Source of the DNA: Pseudomonadota bacterium | Lineage (GTDB): Bacteria; Bdellovibrionota_C; UBA2361; OMII01 | Direction of reading: 5' to 3' | NCBI GenBank assembly: GCA_026390555.1 | Contig: JAPLFS010000021.1 | Span: 1 to 46,982, forward strand | DNA length: 46,982 nucleotides | In this document: piece by piece, positions 17,847 to 27,133 of the stretch | Position numbering within the stretch: position 1 is the first letter of the stretch | Layout of the letters: every line of letters starts with the position of its first letter | Position numbers and translations under genes: made by a program | Notes under the pieces: model-generated | What the model was told of the DNA's origin: nothing | Database searches by the model: none | Seen by the model: only the letters and a program-made list of their open reading frames with translations

Positions 17847-17908
17847 TGTCAAGGTCCCCTTTCTTTGAACACATAATCTTAAATCAGTAGCATCCGCTGT
17901 TCCTCAGC
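17847..17908 (+). repeat. 62-bp repeat shared with the accessory island, copy 1
   Basis: This 62-base segment matches 33052-33113 with only a handful of differences, including a shared CTTTCTTTGAACACA and CTGTTCCTCAGC. Here it sits at the left edge of the inserted 2.1 kb and covers the stop codon of the 607-residue gene. The other copy lies just after the Y-family polymerase gene in the island. Confidence 0.85.
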
Positions 17909-19727
17909 GGCTGCCACGCAGGGCCCTAGCATAATCAGCAACTGAGATGCGCAGGGCATCCAGGATCTCATACATGCGCGCGAAGTTTATGTAACGATCA
18001 GGGGTACGCAGCTTCGACCATGTGCCTGTGCGTAGCTCAGAGCCATTAACCACCCGTTTAAGCGAGCCGTGGCCACCGTGACCATCATTAGTTTCGACTA
18101 CATTCCAAGCTGACAGAGAGGCCACGAATTCGCGGTAATTCATCTGTCCAGTGCGCTGAATAGAGTCGCGAAATTCTTGGCGCTCGTTCTGTCTTTGCTG
18201 CTCCGATGTGAGAGCTACATGTTTAGGGGGTAGAGCTGGTGGTGCCGGAGAGGCGACAATTATTCGGGCAAACCATAGCTCAGGAGTTACAAACTCAATG
18301 GAGGTGCGGGTGATAACGCTCTCGACCGAGCAGGCGCCTACTTTAGAGAAGAATTCATTTCTAGTCGTACTACCGGGCATACAAGTCCCGAGTATGGTTA
18401 CCTGCGCCCCCTCGAAGATAACAATCGTTGGCTCGCGATCGCTTATGATGCTCAGCACCTCAGGATGAGAGATCCAGAGCGATCCAATTTTAGACCGCTC
18501 GATTGCAAGCGTATCTTGAACAACCTTGCGCGCGGCCTCTATGTTAATGTGCCTCGGTTCTGCTATTAAGCGCAGATCCCAGGCTGGAAATACCTTAGCG
18601 TTCTCATCTATGTGCAGGCCCAAGCCCCCTCGAGCGAAGAACTGAAGACGTGATTCAAGCGCAATCCCCCCCAGTTGGAACCCTTGGTCCTTGTAATTTT
18701 GTGATGGAGTGGTAAGGCACTGTTTATTAGCGTGTGAGTCGAACGTACCTAGAACTGGTGGATCTTTCGGGTCTGACGAGAAGTCAACGAATGATATCTG
18801 CCCAGCGACAAAGTACGAGTTGGAAACCGGAGGCTTTGACTGACTGCTGAGAAATTCCCGGAGGTTTGGTAGCCCGTTTTCCAGAAATATATCCCACAGG
18901 CAAGCGCTAGTAAGGGCATTAAAAATCTGCTCTCGATCTGACTGAAATATATTAAGAGTGCGTCGTAGTGTGTCGAACTGAGAACGGGCTGAAAGAGACT
19001 CTATTTTCAGCCGTTGCTCACTGGTCGCGGAGGACTCTAGGGCCTTAAAGTAGTCCTGTAATATTCCCTCAAATGGGGCATACTGAAGTATACGACTTAT
19101 TGTTGCAATAAGAAGTGCTGTGCGAAGATCTTTCATCATCGAGGCAGCAAACGACTGGGCCCCTGCCATCCCAGTCTCATTGGGCGCAGCGATGTAGTTA
19201 TTGACAGCGGACAAGAGCTGTCCGTAGGCAAACCGCAATCCGATCGTCAGTTGTGCGAGCTGGTTGCCTGATGAGATAGATCTAAAAGAGTACTCTTTTA
19301 GGATCTCAAATGTTTCGGAGACAGTTGAATTAATCCACGATTCAACTTCGGGTCGCGGACTAAGGGCACGCTGAAAGTGCCCCTCACTAACACTTTTGGC
19401 GACATCTTCAGGTGCCGCCTCTTGTTTTTGTGATTGGTGGGAAGAGTAGAGCAAGGGCTGATGATATGATGGAAGGGCCTCGGCGGCTTCCTGGAGTAGT
19501 GGGAGCAGAACCTCGAAGTGTGAGTCAGGTTTTGCGTAGAAGGCATTAAGCAGGGCACGATACCCCATAAGGAGCATCGTATCGCTGTTAAATTTTTGAA
19601 TTAAAAGTTGGCTCTGTTCCCGCTCCTTTGGGATTTTTCCAAGGGTGATAAATTCTGCAGTTAGATCAATGGACGCCGCGATGCTGCGCAGATCCTTGTC
19701 GGTATATTTGAGGCCTGGATAGGTCAT
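17904..19727 (-). CDS. unrecognised 607-residue protein on an apparent insertion
   Basis: No family recognised for the whole protein. It is soluble, without a signal peptide. The first 300 residues are mostly helical; a middle part (about 300-500) has mixed strands ('LWISHPEVLSIISDREPTIVIFEG') and a few scattered cysteines. The last 75 residues ('REFVASLSAWNVVETNDGHGGHGSLKRV', then 'ARMYEILDALRISVADYARAL') resemble the HicA-type toxin/dsRNA-binding-like fold in pattern: helix, G-H-G-S-L strand, C-terminal helix. That resemblance is tentative. The gene lies between two copies of a 29-bp direct repeat and starts with a 62-bp repeat shared with the island, so it was probably acquired. Confidence 0.65.
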   Translation of the reverse strand: MTYPGLKYTDKDLRSIAASIDLTAEFITLGKIPKEREQSQLLIQKFNSDTMLLMGYRALLNAFYAKPDSHFEVLLPLLQEAAEALPSYHQPLLYSSHQSQKQEAAPEDVAKSVSEGHFQRALSPRPEVESWINSTVSETFEILKEYSFRSISSGNQLAQLTIGLRFAYGQLLSAVNNYIAAPNETGMAGAQSFAASMMKDLRTALLIATISRILQYAPFEGILQDYFKALESSATSEQRLKIESLSARSQFDTLRRTLNIFQSDREQIFNALTSACLWDIFLENGLPNLREFLSSQSKPPVSNSYFVAGQISFVDFSSDPKDPPVLGTFDSHANKQCLTTPSQNYKDQGFQLGGIALESRLQFFARGGLGLHIDENAKVFPAWDLRLIAEPRHINIEAARKVVQDTLAIERSKIGSLWISHPEVLSIISDREPTIVIFEGAQVTILGTCMPGSTTRNEFFSKVGACSVESVITRTSIEFVTPELWFARIIVASPAPPALPPKHVALTSEQQRQNERQEFRDSIQRTGQMNYREFVASLSAWNVVETNDGHGGHGSLKRVVNGSELRTGTWSKLRTPDRYINFARMYEILDALRISVADYARALRGSR

Positions 19728-19837
19728 AGAGTTACCCCCTAAAGCGCCCTGTAAGATAAGGCTCGATTATATCAAGGAGGGCAGGCTAAAGAATCGTGGA
19801 AGGTGAGAATTTTAAGAATATGGTAGATAAGGATAGT

Positions 19838-19853
19838 AAAATCGATCGATTTT
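19838..19853. promoter_or_regulatory. 16-bp perfect palindrome upstream of the 607-residue gene
   Basis: AAAATCGATCGATTTT is perfectly self-complementary and lies 111 bases upstream of the start of the 607-residue gene, within the inserted segment. It could be an operator for an unknown regulator. Bases 19728-19897 contain no other gene-like signal. Confidence 0.35.
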
Positions 19854-19897
19854 CTGTTGATAGTTACAATAGATCAGCTACTTGCGGAAATTAATTG

Positions 19898-19926
19898 ATT
19901 AGAGAGGGTGGGCGCTAGCTGCATAC
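19898..19926 (+). repeat. 29-bp direct repeat, right copy
   Basis: An exact copy of 17810-17838. It lies immediately before the PBP1A stop codon (19931-19933), and the extended match includes that stop. It marks the right end of the 2.1-kb inserted segment. Confidence 0.85.
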
Positions 19927-19930
19927 TGCG

Positions 19931-22360
19931 CTACAGATCTGGCGACTCAAGGTACGAACTAGCGCTCGTCTCATATTCCTCATCAAGGGGCGCGGCTCCC
20001 TCCTCGGGCTCTGTGCCATTGATAAAATACTCTAGGAACCCACCTGCTGCTCCCTCCGAGACCCTTCGGCCACTAGATTTATCAACCCAAAATGGGCTAA
20101 CTCCCTCTGGAATACTAAAATCAAGCTGCTCCGTTACAACTGGGGGGGTATATGCGATACCGAGACGCTCGGCCTCTGCCCTAGCCTCACGTCCAACGGA
20201 CTCACTAGCTGTGTCCTCCTGATACTTTAAGAAATCACGCATTAGATAGAGCCAGATCGGTGCTGCTACCACGCCGCCCGTTTCCTTTGGGCCGATCTGT
20301 TTCTTCTGGTCAAATCCGACCCATACTCCGCATACCCAGGTCGGGGTATATCCGATAAACCAGGTATCCATCTGATCGTTTGAGGTGCCGGTCTTGCCGG
20401 CTGCCGGGCGTTCCAGCTCCTTAATTTTGTACCCAGTTCCGCTATTAACTACGCCCTTCATCATATTAGCCATAATAAAGGCGCTATTTTCACTGATTAC
20501 CTGCTGCCCCTTGCCAACCCTTTCGGCCTCGTAGTCGTACAGAACCTTGCCGAATCTATCCTGTATCTTGGTCACAAAGACCGAATTAAAGAGCACCCCC
20601 TTTGCTGGAAAAACTCCATAGGCTCTCGTCATCTCAAGTGGGGTTACTTCGCTACTTCCGAGCGAGAGCGAAAGATTACGGCCAAGTGGGCTCGTGATAC
20701 CAAGGAGTCGGGCATACTGAATGGCAGCCTCCACTCCGATACGTGAAACGATATCAGCGGAGACTAGGTTTCTCGATTTTTCAAGGGCAGTTCTTAGCGT
20801 GATAGGTCCAAGAAACTTCTCGTCGAAGTTGGCTGGGGTCCAGAGCGTATCTCCAACCTTGAAGGTACGGGCGGCATCGACCAGGATGGTTGCTGGTGTA
20901 TAGCGAAACTTATCTACTGCTGCGAGATAAATGACCGGCTTAAAGGCCGACCCGGGTTGTCTAAGGGACTGTGTAGCGCGGTTAAACTGGCTCTGATTGT
21001 AATCGTATCCTCCAGCCATGGCGCGCACCTCACCACTGGTCGGATCGATCAGAACTACTGCACCCTCAATCTCTGGGGTCTGATCAAGCACGTACCTTGC
21101 TGGTTTCTTCTCTTCCCCCTTAACATCTGGAGTGGGCTCTCGTAGCGAAACCTCAATGATATCACCCTGCCGCACTACATCAGCAGGGAGTCCGAAGCGG
21201 GTAGTATCATCGCGCAACAGGAGCTTCCTCGCCCACCCTGCATCGTTAAGATCAAGGGTTATTGATTGCTTACCAACAAGTAGCTTTGCGGACCCTCTAG
21301 CTATTGAGCGAACAAAAGCTGGATATGGCGCGCTATCATCTACCAGACCATCTCCATATTTTATAGCGTACTCCGACTCGCTCATCTTAAAGAGTGGCCC
21401 ACGCCAACCACGCCGTTTATCAACCTCCCTTAACCCTTTTCTTAGGGCTCCAAGCGCAAGCTGATCTACTTTGACATCTACCGCGGTGGTAATCTCGAGC
21501 CCCTCGCTATCTATATCAAGATCCCTCCATCTCTCCAGAAAGACCCTACGTATCTCGCCTACATAATACGGGGATGCGAAGATATTCTGTTGTGATGCCG
21601 GATAGACTGTGAGCTTCTCTTGCAGCGCGCGTTCCTTATCCTGCTCAGTTATAAAATGCGCCTCAACCATCTGGGTTAAAACCTGCTGCTGGCGCTGCCG
21701 GGAACGCTTCTGATTTTTTAGGGGTGAGACGCTGCTAGGAGCCTTCGGTAATCCAGCAAGTATCGCAGCCTCAGCCAGGGTTAACTCCGGAAGCTCCTTA
21801 TGAAAGTAGATTCTAGCAGCGGCCTTTATACCGTAGGCGCTATTACCGAAGAAGATCTGATTAAGGTAGATCTCAAAGATCTCATCCTTAGAGAATCGTC
21901 GCTCAAGACGATACGAAAGTATCGCCTCCTTGCCCTTTCGTACGAAGCTCTTCTCGGGCGTGAGGAGCAGGTTTTTTACCACCTGTTGAGTTATAGTAGA
22001 TGCGCCCTGTTTAGCGTTGCCGCTCTGCATGTTCTTTACAACAGCTCGCGCGATACTGACCGGATCGATCCCGTGATGGCTATAAAAGGAGGCGTCCTCC
22101 GCTGCAAGGAAGGCCTTGCGCACCATATCCGGAACCTCCTGCAACTTTACTGGATAGCGGCGCTCGGAATAAAACTCCGCCAATAGGGTGCCATCCCGTG
22201 CAAGGACTCGGCTTACCGCAGGCGGGGTATAATCCTCTATACGAGAGAGCCGTGGTAGATCGCGGGTCAGGTAATAGTATGCCCATCCACCAAAGAGAGC
22301 TGCAACGAGCGTCGTGGCGATTCCAGCCGTAAGTATAATGTAGAAAAGCTTGCGGAACAT
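19931..22360 (-). CDS. mrcA: penicillin-binding protein 1A
   Basis: A bifunctional peptidoglycan synthase of 809 residues, anchored by an N-terminal membrane helix (about 7-32). The GT51 glycosyltransferase domain has E88 in EDASFYSHHGID, then 'ASTITQQVVKN', 'RKGKEAILSYRLE' and 'KDEIFEIYLNQIFFGN'. An OB-like insert follows (about 320-420). The transpeptidase domain has SAFK (S471, K474), SRN (529-531) and KTGT (656-659), all three active-site motifs present. The C-terminal tail is acidic and variable. It is monocistronic or nearly so: 70 bases separate it from the DUF4340 gene upstream. Confidence 0.95.
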   Translation of the reverse strand: MFRKLFYIILTAGIATTLVAALFGGWAYYYLTRDLPRLSRIEDYTPPAVSRVLARDGTLLAEFYSERRYPVKLQEVPDMVRKAFLAAEDASFYSHHGIDPVSIARAVVKNMQSGNAKQGASTITQQVVKNLLLTPEKSFVRKGKEAILSYRLERRFSKDEIFEIYLNQIFFGNSAYGIKAAARIYFHKELPELTLAEAAILAGLPKAPSSVSPLKNQKRSRQRQQQVLTQMVEAHFITEQDKERALQEKLTVYPASQQNIFASPYYVGEIRRVFLERWRDLDIDSEGLEITTAVDVKVDQLALGALRKGLREVDKRRGWRGPLFKMSESEYAIKYGDGLVDDSAPYPAFVRSIARGSAKLLVGKQSITLDLNDAGWARKLLLRDDTTRFGLPADVVRQGDIIEVSLREPTPDVKGEEKKPARYVLDQTPEIEGAVVLIDPTSGEVRAMAGGYDYNQSQFNRATQSLRQPGSAFKPVIYLAAVDKFRYTPATILVDAARTFKVGDTLWTPANFDEKFLGPITLRTALEKSRNLVSADIVSRIGVEAAIQYARLLGITSPLGRNLSLSLGSSEVTPLEMTRAYGVFPAKGVLFNSVFVTKIQDRFGKVLYDYEAERVGKGQQVISENSAFIMANMMKGVVNSGTGYKIKELERPAAGKTGTSNDQMDTWFIGYTPTWVCGVWVGFDQKKQIGPKETGGVVAAPIWLYLMRDFLKYQEDTASESVGREARAEAERLGIAYTPPVVTEQLDFSIPEGVSPFWVDKSSGRRVSEGAAGGFLEYFINGTEPEEGAAPLDEEYETSASSYLESPDL

Positions 22361-22430
22361 TACTCCGGAGATTATCCGTCATGTCGCTCGGAGAAAAGGT
22401 GGGAAACCAAAAAAACAGGTATAGAACGGG

Positions 22431-23912
22431 CTACGGGGAGCCCTTGGTGACCGCAAGCGAGGGAATCGGTGTGGCTACAGCTATAAGAGCCTCCTCGTGC
22501 AGTACGATCCGCTTAGCTTCAATATCTGAAATAAGCACCGTAAGACCCTGCTCCCCAACCCGCGCATATCTGGCTGGGCCAGAGCTGCCCTTAGCCTCGG
22601 CTCCGACCGTCAGGGTTACGAGCTCCTTAAGATCGCCCTTCTTAGTAATGCTCAAGATAAGAAAGGGCGTTTTAAAAGCGTGCGTTGGTACCGATTCAGG
22701 GAGGGGAAATTCAACCGCTTTGAGCGCTATTATATCCTCTAGTATCTGCTCGACAAAGACCGGATCGCTTAGCTTTCCGTTAACGTCCCAATCGGTTCTG
22801 TTAACGGCGATCTCAACCTCCGGGGCGCCCCCTATGCTGCTTGATCGCACCTTTGCGATATCAGAAACAGTTAAGCTAAAAAGCCTCTGCTCCCGAAGGT
22901 CATCAACCCCCTTGGTGAGCTGCTTACCTGAGTCGCTCTCTGTTTTAAATACGGAGGGAGCTCCGGTATAGGTAAAGTAGGCACCCACTGCTGCCTCTTC
23001 ATCCTTTAAAACGTTCGGGCTCTGAGCTGCAGAGATAGAAACAGTTCGATTGTTATGGGTAAGTCCATCACGGAAGGTAAGCTCGATCTGAACCTCTGGG
23101 GTATCAAGCTTATATCGTCCAAGATCGCCCTGTTGCCCATCTAGGAACTCCGCAACCTGTAGCGACCCAAGGGTCTGCAAAAGCTCCCCAACCGTTTCAG
23201 AGGAGGCGGAAAGCTCGCGCGGTTCCGTTATCTTCCACTCTCCTACCGCCGGTTGTTTTAAAGTTACGCTCCCCTGTGAGGAGCGCACAATTAGCTGCCT
23301 TACGTCAGCCACATTAAACTCAAGTGGGGTCTTAGATCGGATATCGTTACTCCCCTTATTAAGGGCGGTAAAGGAGCTCTCATCCGCCAGAAAAATTCCA
23401 CTTCGTCCGGATACCTTAACGTAACGCTTGGAGAGAAAAGAATTCAGCTTTCCGAACGCTACCTCAGTTGAGCGCTCCTTGCCCCTATGAACCACCACGG
23501 TTAGCGCTGGTAGATCGAGTCCATAGACCGAAAAATTAGGTGAGAGCTGCTTCTCGTCGATCGGCCCATCGATCTTAAGATTAATCAGAGCCGTAACGAA
23601 GGAGTCTAGCTCGGTAGTATCAAGGGGTGCGCCGATAAGTTTAACAATGGTCCATGTACCGCTTAGCTTAGACTGCCCGCCCGCTGCTTGACCATCTAAC
23701 CTCTTTTCGTCAACGCTGTGCGCTATCTGGAACGTTCCTAATGCGGCATTAATAGTAGAGAGATCTATGCGCTCTATCTCGCTCTGATTAAGGACAGCAA
23801 AGGCGCTTTGTGTCTTAGCCTCGCGCGCACGTGTTGGAATCGAGATCTTCGTTAGATACAACGCAGAAAGCAGCAGAATAAAGGCTAAAACGATCGTCTT
23901 TTTAATATTCAT
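22431..23912 (-). CDS. DUF4340 domain-containing protein
   Basis: A 493-residue protein: an N-terminal membrane anchor/signal (about 5-25), then repeated beta-rich DUF4340-type units ('IERIDLS..', 'WTIVKLIGAPLDTTELDSFVTALINLKI', 'VAFGKLNSFLSKRYVKVSG', and again 'VRQLIVRS..VTLKQP.VGEWKITEP'). DUF4340 genes commonly sit next to ABC-2/GldG-type transporters, as here. It is last in the four-gene unit, 27 bases after the GldG-like gene. The biochemical role of the family is not established; an extracytoplasmic partner of the transporter is inferred from context. Confidence 0.85.
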   Translation of the reverse strand: MNIKKTIVLAFILLLSALYLTKISIPTRAREAKTQSAFAVLNQSEIERIDLSTINAALGTFQIAHSVDEKRLDGQAAGGQSKLSGTWTIVKLIGAPLDTTELDSFVTALINLKIDGPIDEKQLSPNFSVYGLDLPALTVVVHRGKERSTEVAFGKLNSFLSKRYVKVSGRSGIFLADESSFTALNKGSNDIRSKTPLEFNVADVRQLIVRSSQGSVTLKQPAVGEWKITEPRELSASSETVGELLQTLGSLQVAEFLDGQQGDLGRYKLDTPEVQIELTFRDGLTHNNRTVSISAAQSPNVLKDEEAAVGAYFTYTGAPSVFKTESDSGKQLTKGVDDLREQRLFSLTVSDIAKVRSSSIGGAPEVEIAVNRTDWDVNGKLSDPVFVEQILEDIIALKAVEFPLPESVPTHAFKTPFLILSITKKGDLKELVTLTVGAEAKGSSGPARYARVGEQGLTVLISDIEAKRIVLHEEALIAVATPIPSLAVTKGSP

Positions 23913-23939
23913 CCTACAGCCTCTATATGAATTATCACC

Positions 23940-25550
23940 CTATACAAGGGCGACCCTTCTTCTCCACCAAATAAAGAGACCGAAGAGAAGGAGCAGCTCT
24001 GGTCCAATAAAACTAAGTGCAAGGATAACGCTATAGGTTGCTTGCGAGAACGGTGAGCTGGAAGCGCGGATACTCTTGGGGCCTATCGCAACGCCCCCTT
24101 CCTCTCCAGCCACCCAATTTACCACGTTGAGTGCTAAATCGCGGTTTCCGTAGAGGTTAAAATTGCCGTTCTCTAGCCACGTTGTGTCACCGAAAACAAC
24201 GACACGAACTTCAGGAACGAATGAGCTCTCTTTGTCTTGGGATTGCTTAGAAAGTTTTTTCTCCATTGCAACCGCTAACGATACCGGCCCCTTCAGATCC
24301 TCCGGGTCTCTAATGGCGGTGGCGCTCTTGGGATTTAAAAGATCCTCAAGGTTCCTCTCGCCCCACGATTTAGGCCCCGATTTAAGCAGCTCGGTATAGG
24401 TTACCCCTGGGGTCTTGCTACTTGAAGCAAGCACGCTTGAAGCGAACGCAAAAACCGGCGGCTCAGTCTGATTAAGCCGTCCGGTAATGAGATGCGGGCT
24501 AAAGCTCTGCGCAACGAACTGCACACCAAGTTGTGGCCCTGCAAATAGCCGTAGCTGTTCATCAAGAATCACATCACGACCAACCTCTATGCCGAACGCC
24601 TTGGCTATTATCCTGACATCGTCCGAATCACGATCCTCTGCATTAGCAAGCAGAACAAGGCGCCCCCCCTTCTGTCCGTATTCGATTAATGCTGCTCGCT
24701 CCCCCTCCTGCAGTGCTTTCTTTGGTGCTGCAAGGATAACCGCAGCGGCATCGCTGGGGACGGAACCAGTCTGAGCCAATAGCAGCCCCTCGATTACGAT
24801 ATGCTCATCCACCAAGCCATCTGCAAACTCCTTCATGCCCCCTTGCGCCTGGGATTGAATATTCGGCTCACCGTGACCCTGCACATAGTAGAACTTCTTG
24901 GCGGCGCCACGCGTTAGTTTAATGATCGCGTTCGTAATTGACTGCTCATCAACGGTGTTAATCCTACTAACGCCCTTACTTACACCATCACCATACTCGA
25001 TGTAGAGCAGGTTACCCTGCTTCATACCAAGGCTATCCACCTCAAGCGGCCTAGCAGAGGGATCGATAATATCAAAACTAAAGAGCTTATCGTTCTGATA
25101 GTGATAGAGATTCAGGAGCGCCCTGGTCTGCTCCTTATCCTGCGACTGCGGTGCATCAATGGCGATAATTTTTATCGGCTGTGCGAGCGCAGAGACGATC
25201 TTAACCGACTTCTCAGAGAGACTATAAAGCCCCTGCTCCGTAAGGTCCCAGCGTTTGTCGTTAATCGAGACATAAACATTGACAACGATTAGCAGCCCTA
25301 AAAATACCGCAGTGTAGAGCGCAGCGTTATAACCAAAGCGGGCACGACGCCCCGAGATAACCGCGCTAGCTTCTGATATGTTTGCTAGGCCCGATGTCAC
25401 ACCCCACGCCAAAAGGCATAAAGTTCCCAAAACAAGGTGCAAAACGATTAGCGGCTGCTCAAGAAATGAGCCGACTATAACAGCACCGAGAACTCCAAAG
25501 AGCAGCAAGACTGTACCGACATAACCAAAAAAACGTAGCACCATCTCCAT
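23940..25550 (-). CDS. gldG: GldG-family ABC transporter auxiliary protein
   Basis: About 536 residues from ATG 25550, which has AGGAA six bases upstream. A longer frame from 25601 would overlap the permease gene. Membrane segments lie in the N-terminal 110 residues, and one lies at the C-terminus ('YSVILALSFIGPELLLLFGLFIWW') followed by RRR. Between them is the ABC_transp_aux/GldG extracytoplasmic domain ('WDLTEQGLYSLSEKSVKIVSAL', 'FYYVQGHGEPNI', 'GGRLVLLAN', 'VVVFGDTTWLENGNFNLYGNRDLALNVVNWV'). These features are typical of GldG-like proteins that work with an ABC-2 ATPase and permease. The symbol denotes the family; gliding is not implied. Confidence 0.88.
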   Translation of the reverse strand: MEMVLRFFGYVGTVLLLFGVLGAVIVGSFLEQPLIVLHLVLGTLCLLAWGVTSGLANISEASAVISGRRARFGYNAALYTAVFLGLLIVVNVYVSINDKRWDLTEQGLYSLSEKSVKIVSALAQPIKIIAIDAPQSQDKEQTRALLNLYHYQNDKLFSFDIIDPSARPLEVDSLGMKQGNLLYIEYGDGVSKGVSRINTVDEQSITNAIIKLTRGAAKKFYYVQGHGEPNIQSQAQGGMKEFADGLVDEHIVIEGLLLAQTGSVPSDAAAVILAAPKKALQEGERAALIEYGQKGGRLVLLANAEDRDSDDVRIIAKAFGIEVGRDVILDEQLRLFAGPQLGVQFVAQSFSPHLITGRLNQTEPPVFAFASSVLASSSKTPGVTYTELLKSGPKSWGERNLEDLLNPKSATAIRDPEDLKGPVSLAVAMEKKLSKQSQDKESSFVPEVRVVVFGDTTWLENGNFNLYGNRDLALNVVNWVAGEEGGVAIGPKSIRASSSPFSQATYSVILALSFIGPELLLLFGLFIWWRRRVALV

Positions 25551-25581
25551 AGCTATTCCTGATCTCTTAAAAACATCCGAA

Positions 25582-26352
25582 CTATCGCCACCTATGGGCA
25601 TCTAAGGCCCGCTGCGATAAGAACAATCCCAGTACTATCATACTAACAAAGTAGGTAATGGATCTGAGCGTCACAACGCCCTGCACAAACCCCTGCATCT
25701 GATCGATCGGTGAGAGATAGCGCAAGATCTCAGCACCCACTCCGCCAAGCGACTCGGCCGGAGCCTGAATAACGTACAGAAGAAGGAGAGTTACCATACT
25801 GCTAACGCCAGCCACGATCTGATTCTCGGTAAATGATGAGACAGCCATCCCGATACTGGCAAAACCAAGGGTGCAGAGCAGAACCCCCACGAACCCAGAT
25901 ATAATCGGCGCAACCTCAGGACTACCGTAAATAATCAGCAGCAATGGAAAGATCGCAGAGATACCGAGCATCACAAATATAATAACAGCGAGACCTAGAA
26001 ACTTACCGAGCACTATCTCTGATACAGAGAGCGGCGAGGTGAGCAACAGCTCAAATGTACCGCGCCGTTTCTCCTCTGCCACGATGCGCATAGTAAGCAG
26101 CGGCACAAGAAAGACCAGTATTACGATCATCGTCTGATAGACCCCCTCAATTACCGTCTGGTTTAGGTTCGGAAGCTGCCCGCCCCGCATCGCAATAACC
26201 TGAGACATCTGTTGCATACGCAAAAAAATCGAGAAGTAATTAAAGAAGAAGTACCCAACCAATAGCGTAAAGCCGGTAATAACGAAGTAGGCTATCGGTG
26301 AGACGAAAAACGAGAGCAGCTCACGTTTACAGATTGCGATTATATTTCGCAT
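25582..26352 (-). CDS. gldF: ABC-2 type transporter permease, GldF-like
   Basis: A 256-residue integral membrane protein with about six helices. It begins MRNIIAICKRELLSFFVSPIAYFVITGFTLL, the typical GldF/NosY-like start. 'EEKRRGTFELLLTSPLSVSEIVLGKFLG' is the ABC-2 permease coupling-helix motif. It pairs with the ATPase gene 30 bases upstream and the GldG-like gene downstream. The substrate cannot be read from sequence. Confidence 0.92.
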   Translation of the reverse strand: MRNIIAICKRELLSFFVSPIAYFVITGFTLLVGYFFFNYFSIFLRMQQMSQVIAMRGGQLPNLNQTVIEGVYQTMIVILVFLVPLLTMRIVAEEKRRGTFELLLTSPLSVSEIVLGKFLGLAVIIFVMLGISAIFPLLLIIYGSPEVAPIISGFVGVLLCTLGFASIGMAVSSFTENQIVAGVSSMVTLLLLYVIQAPAESLGGVGAEILRYLSPIDQMQGFVQGVVTLRSITYFVSMIVLGLFLSQRALDAHRWR

Positions 26353-26382
26353 AGCTATCTTTATCCCTAAGTTTAGTCCGAT

Positions 26383-27129
26383 CTAAGCACCCTGATTGAT
26401 GCACGAGGCGGCATCAACCACCTCATCTGTACTTACACTTTCAAGAAATATCTGTTCGAGACTCTTATCGCCGGTTAGATCGGCTATAAGGCTTTCGAAC
26501 ACTATCCGACCTCGATTAACTATCACCACCTTGTTACATACCATAGAAACCTCAGGCAGGATGTGGGTGCTCAGGAGTACGGTACGATCCTGCCCAAGGG
26601 ATTTAATAAGCTGTCGTATCTCTATGATCTGCTTCGGATCCAAGCCACTTGTTGGCTCATCAAGGATGATAACCTCGGGCTCATGGATAATCGCCTGCGC
26701 CAGCCCAACCCGTTGACGATAGCCACGCGAGAGGTGCTGACAGAGCTTGTTACGCACATCGGTGATAAAGCAGCGCTCCATAACATTAGCTATCTGGCTC
26801 TTAAGTTGCGCTCTGGGAACACCCTTTATCTCCCCAACAAAGCGCAGGTATTCACCTACCGTCATCTCTCCATAGAGTGGGGGGTTCTCAGGCAGATATC
26901 CGATCCTTCGTCTAACCTGACAAGCTTCGGTAAGAACATCAAAGCCAGCGACCGTAGCGGTGCCTGAAGAGGGCGGCATATATGTTGATAACATCCTAAT
27001 GGTGGTTGTTTTTCCGGCACCGTTAGGCCCTAAAAATCCAACGATCTGCCCCTTAGTAGCGGTAAAACTGACCTGATCAACCGCTTTATAATCACCATAA
27101 TTTTTGGAAAGTTTTTTAACTTCAATCAT
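26383..27129 (-). CDS. gldA: ABC transporter ATP-binding protein, GldA-like
   Basis: A 248-residue ATPase with Walker A GPNGAGKTT (34-42), Q-loop region 'GYLPENPPLYGEMTVGEYL', signature LSRGYRQR (133-140), Walker B ILDEP (155-159), D-loop SGLD, and switch histidine in 'LLSTHILPEVS'. It is first in the four-gene transporter unit. A family-2 TIR element ends only 4 bases before its start codon, so the promoter must be inside or beyond that element, and the ribosome-binding region is partly element sequence (GCGAAG before ATG). This is an unusually tight juxtaposition. Confidence 0.95.
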   Translation of the reverse strand: MIEVKKLSKNYGDYKAVDQVSFTATKGQIVGFLGPNGAGKTTTIRMLSTYMPPSSGTATVAGFDVLTEACQVRRRIGYLPENPPLYGEMTVGEYLRFVGEIKGVPRAQLKSQIANVMERCFITDVRNKLCQHLSRGYRQRVGLAQAIIHEPEVIILDEPTSGLDPKQIIEIRQLIKSLGQDRTVLLSTHILPEVSMVCNKVVIVNRGRIVFESLIADLTGDKSLEQIFLESVSTDEVVDAASCINQGA

Positions 27130-27133
27130 CTTC

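Noticed and set aside
25551-25601. Upstream start for the GldG-like gene
   Set aside because: It would overlap the permease gene, and the extra residues are not family-like; ATG 25550 has AGGAA at the right distance.
26563-26967. 134-residue plus-strand ORF opposite the ABC ATPase
   Set aside because: Antisense shadow of a strongly conserved ATPase gene.
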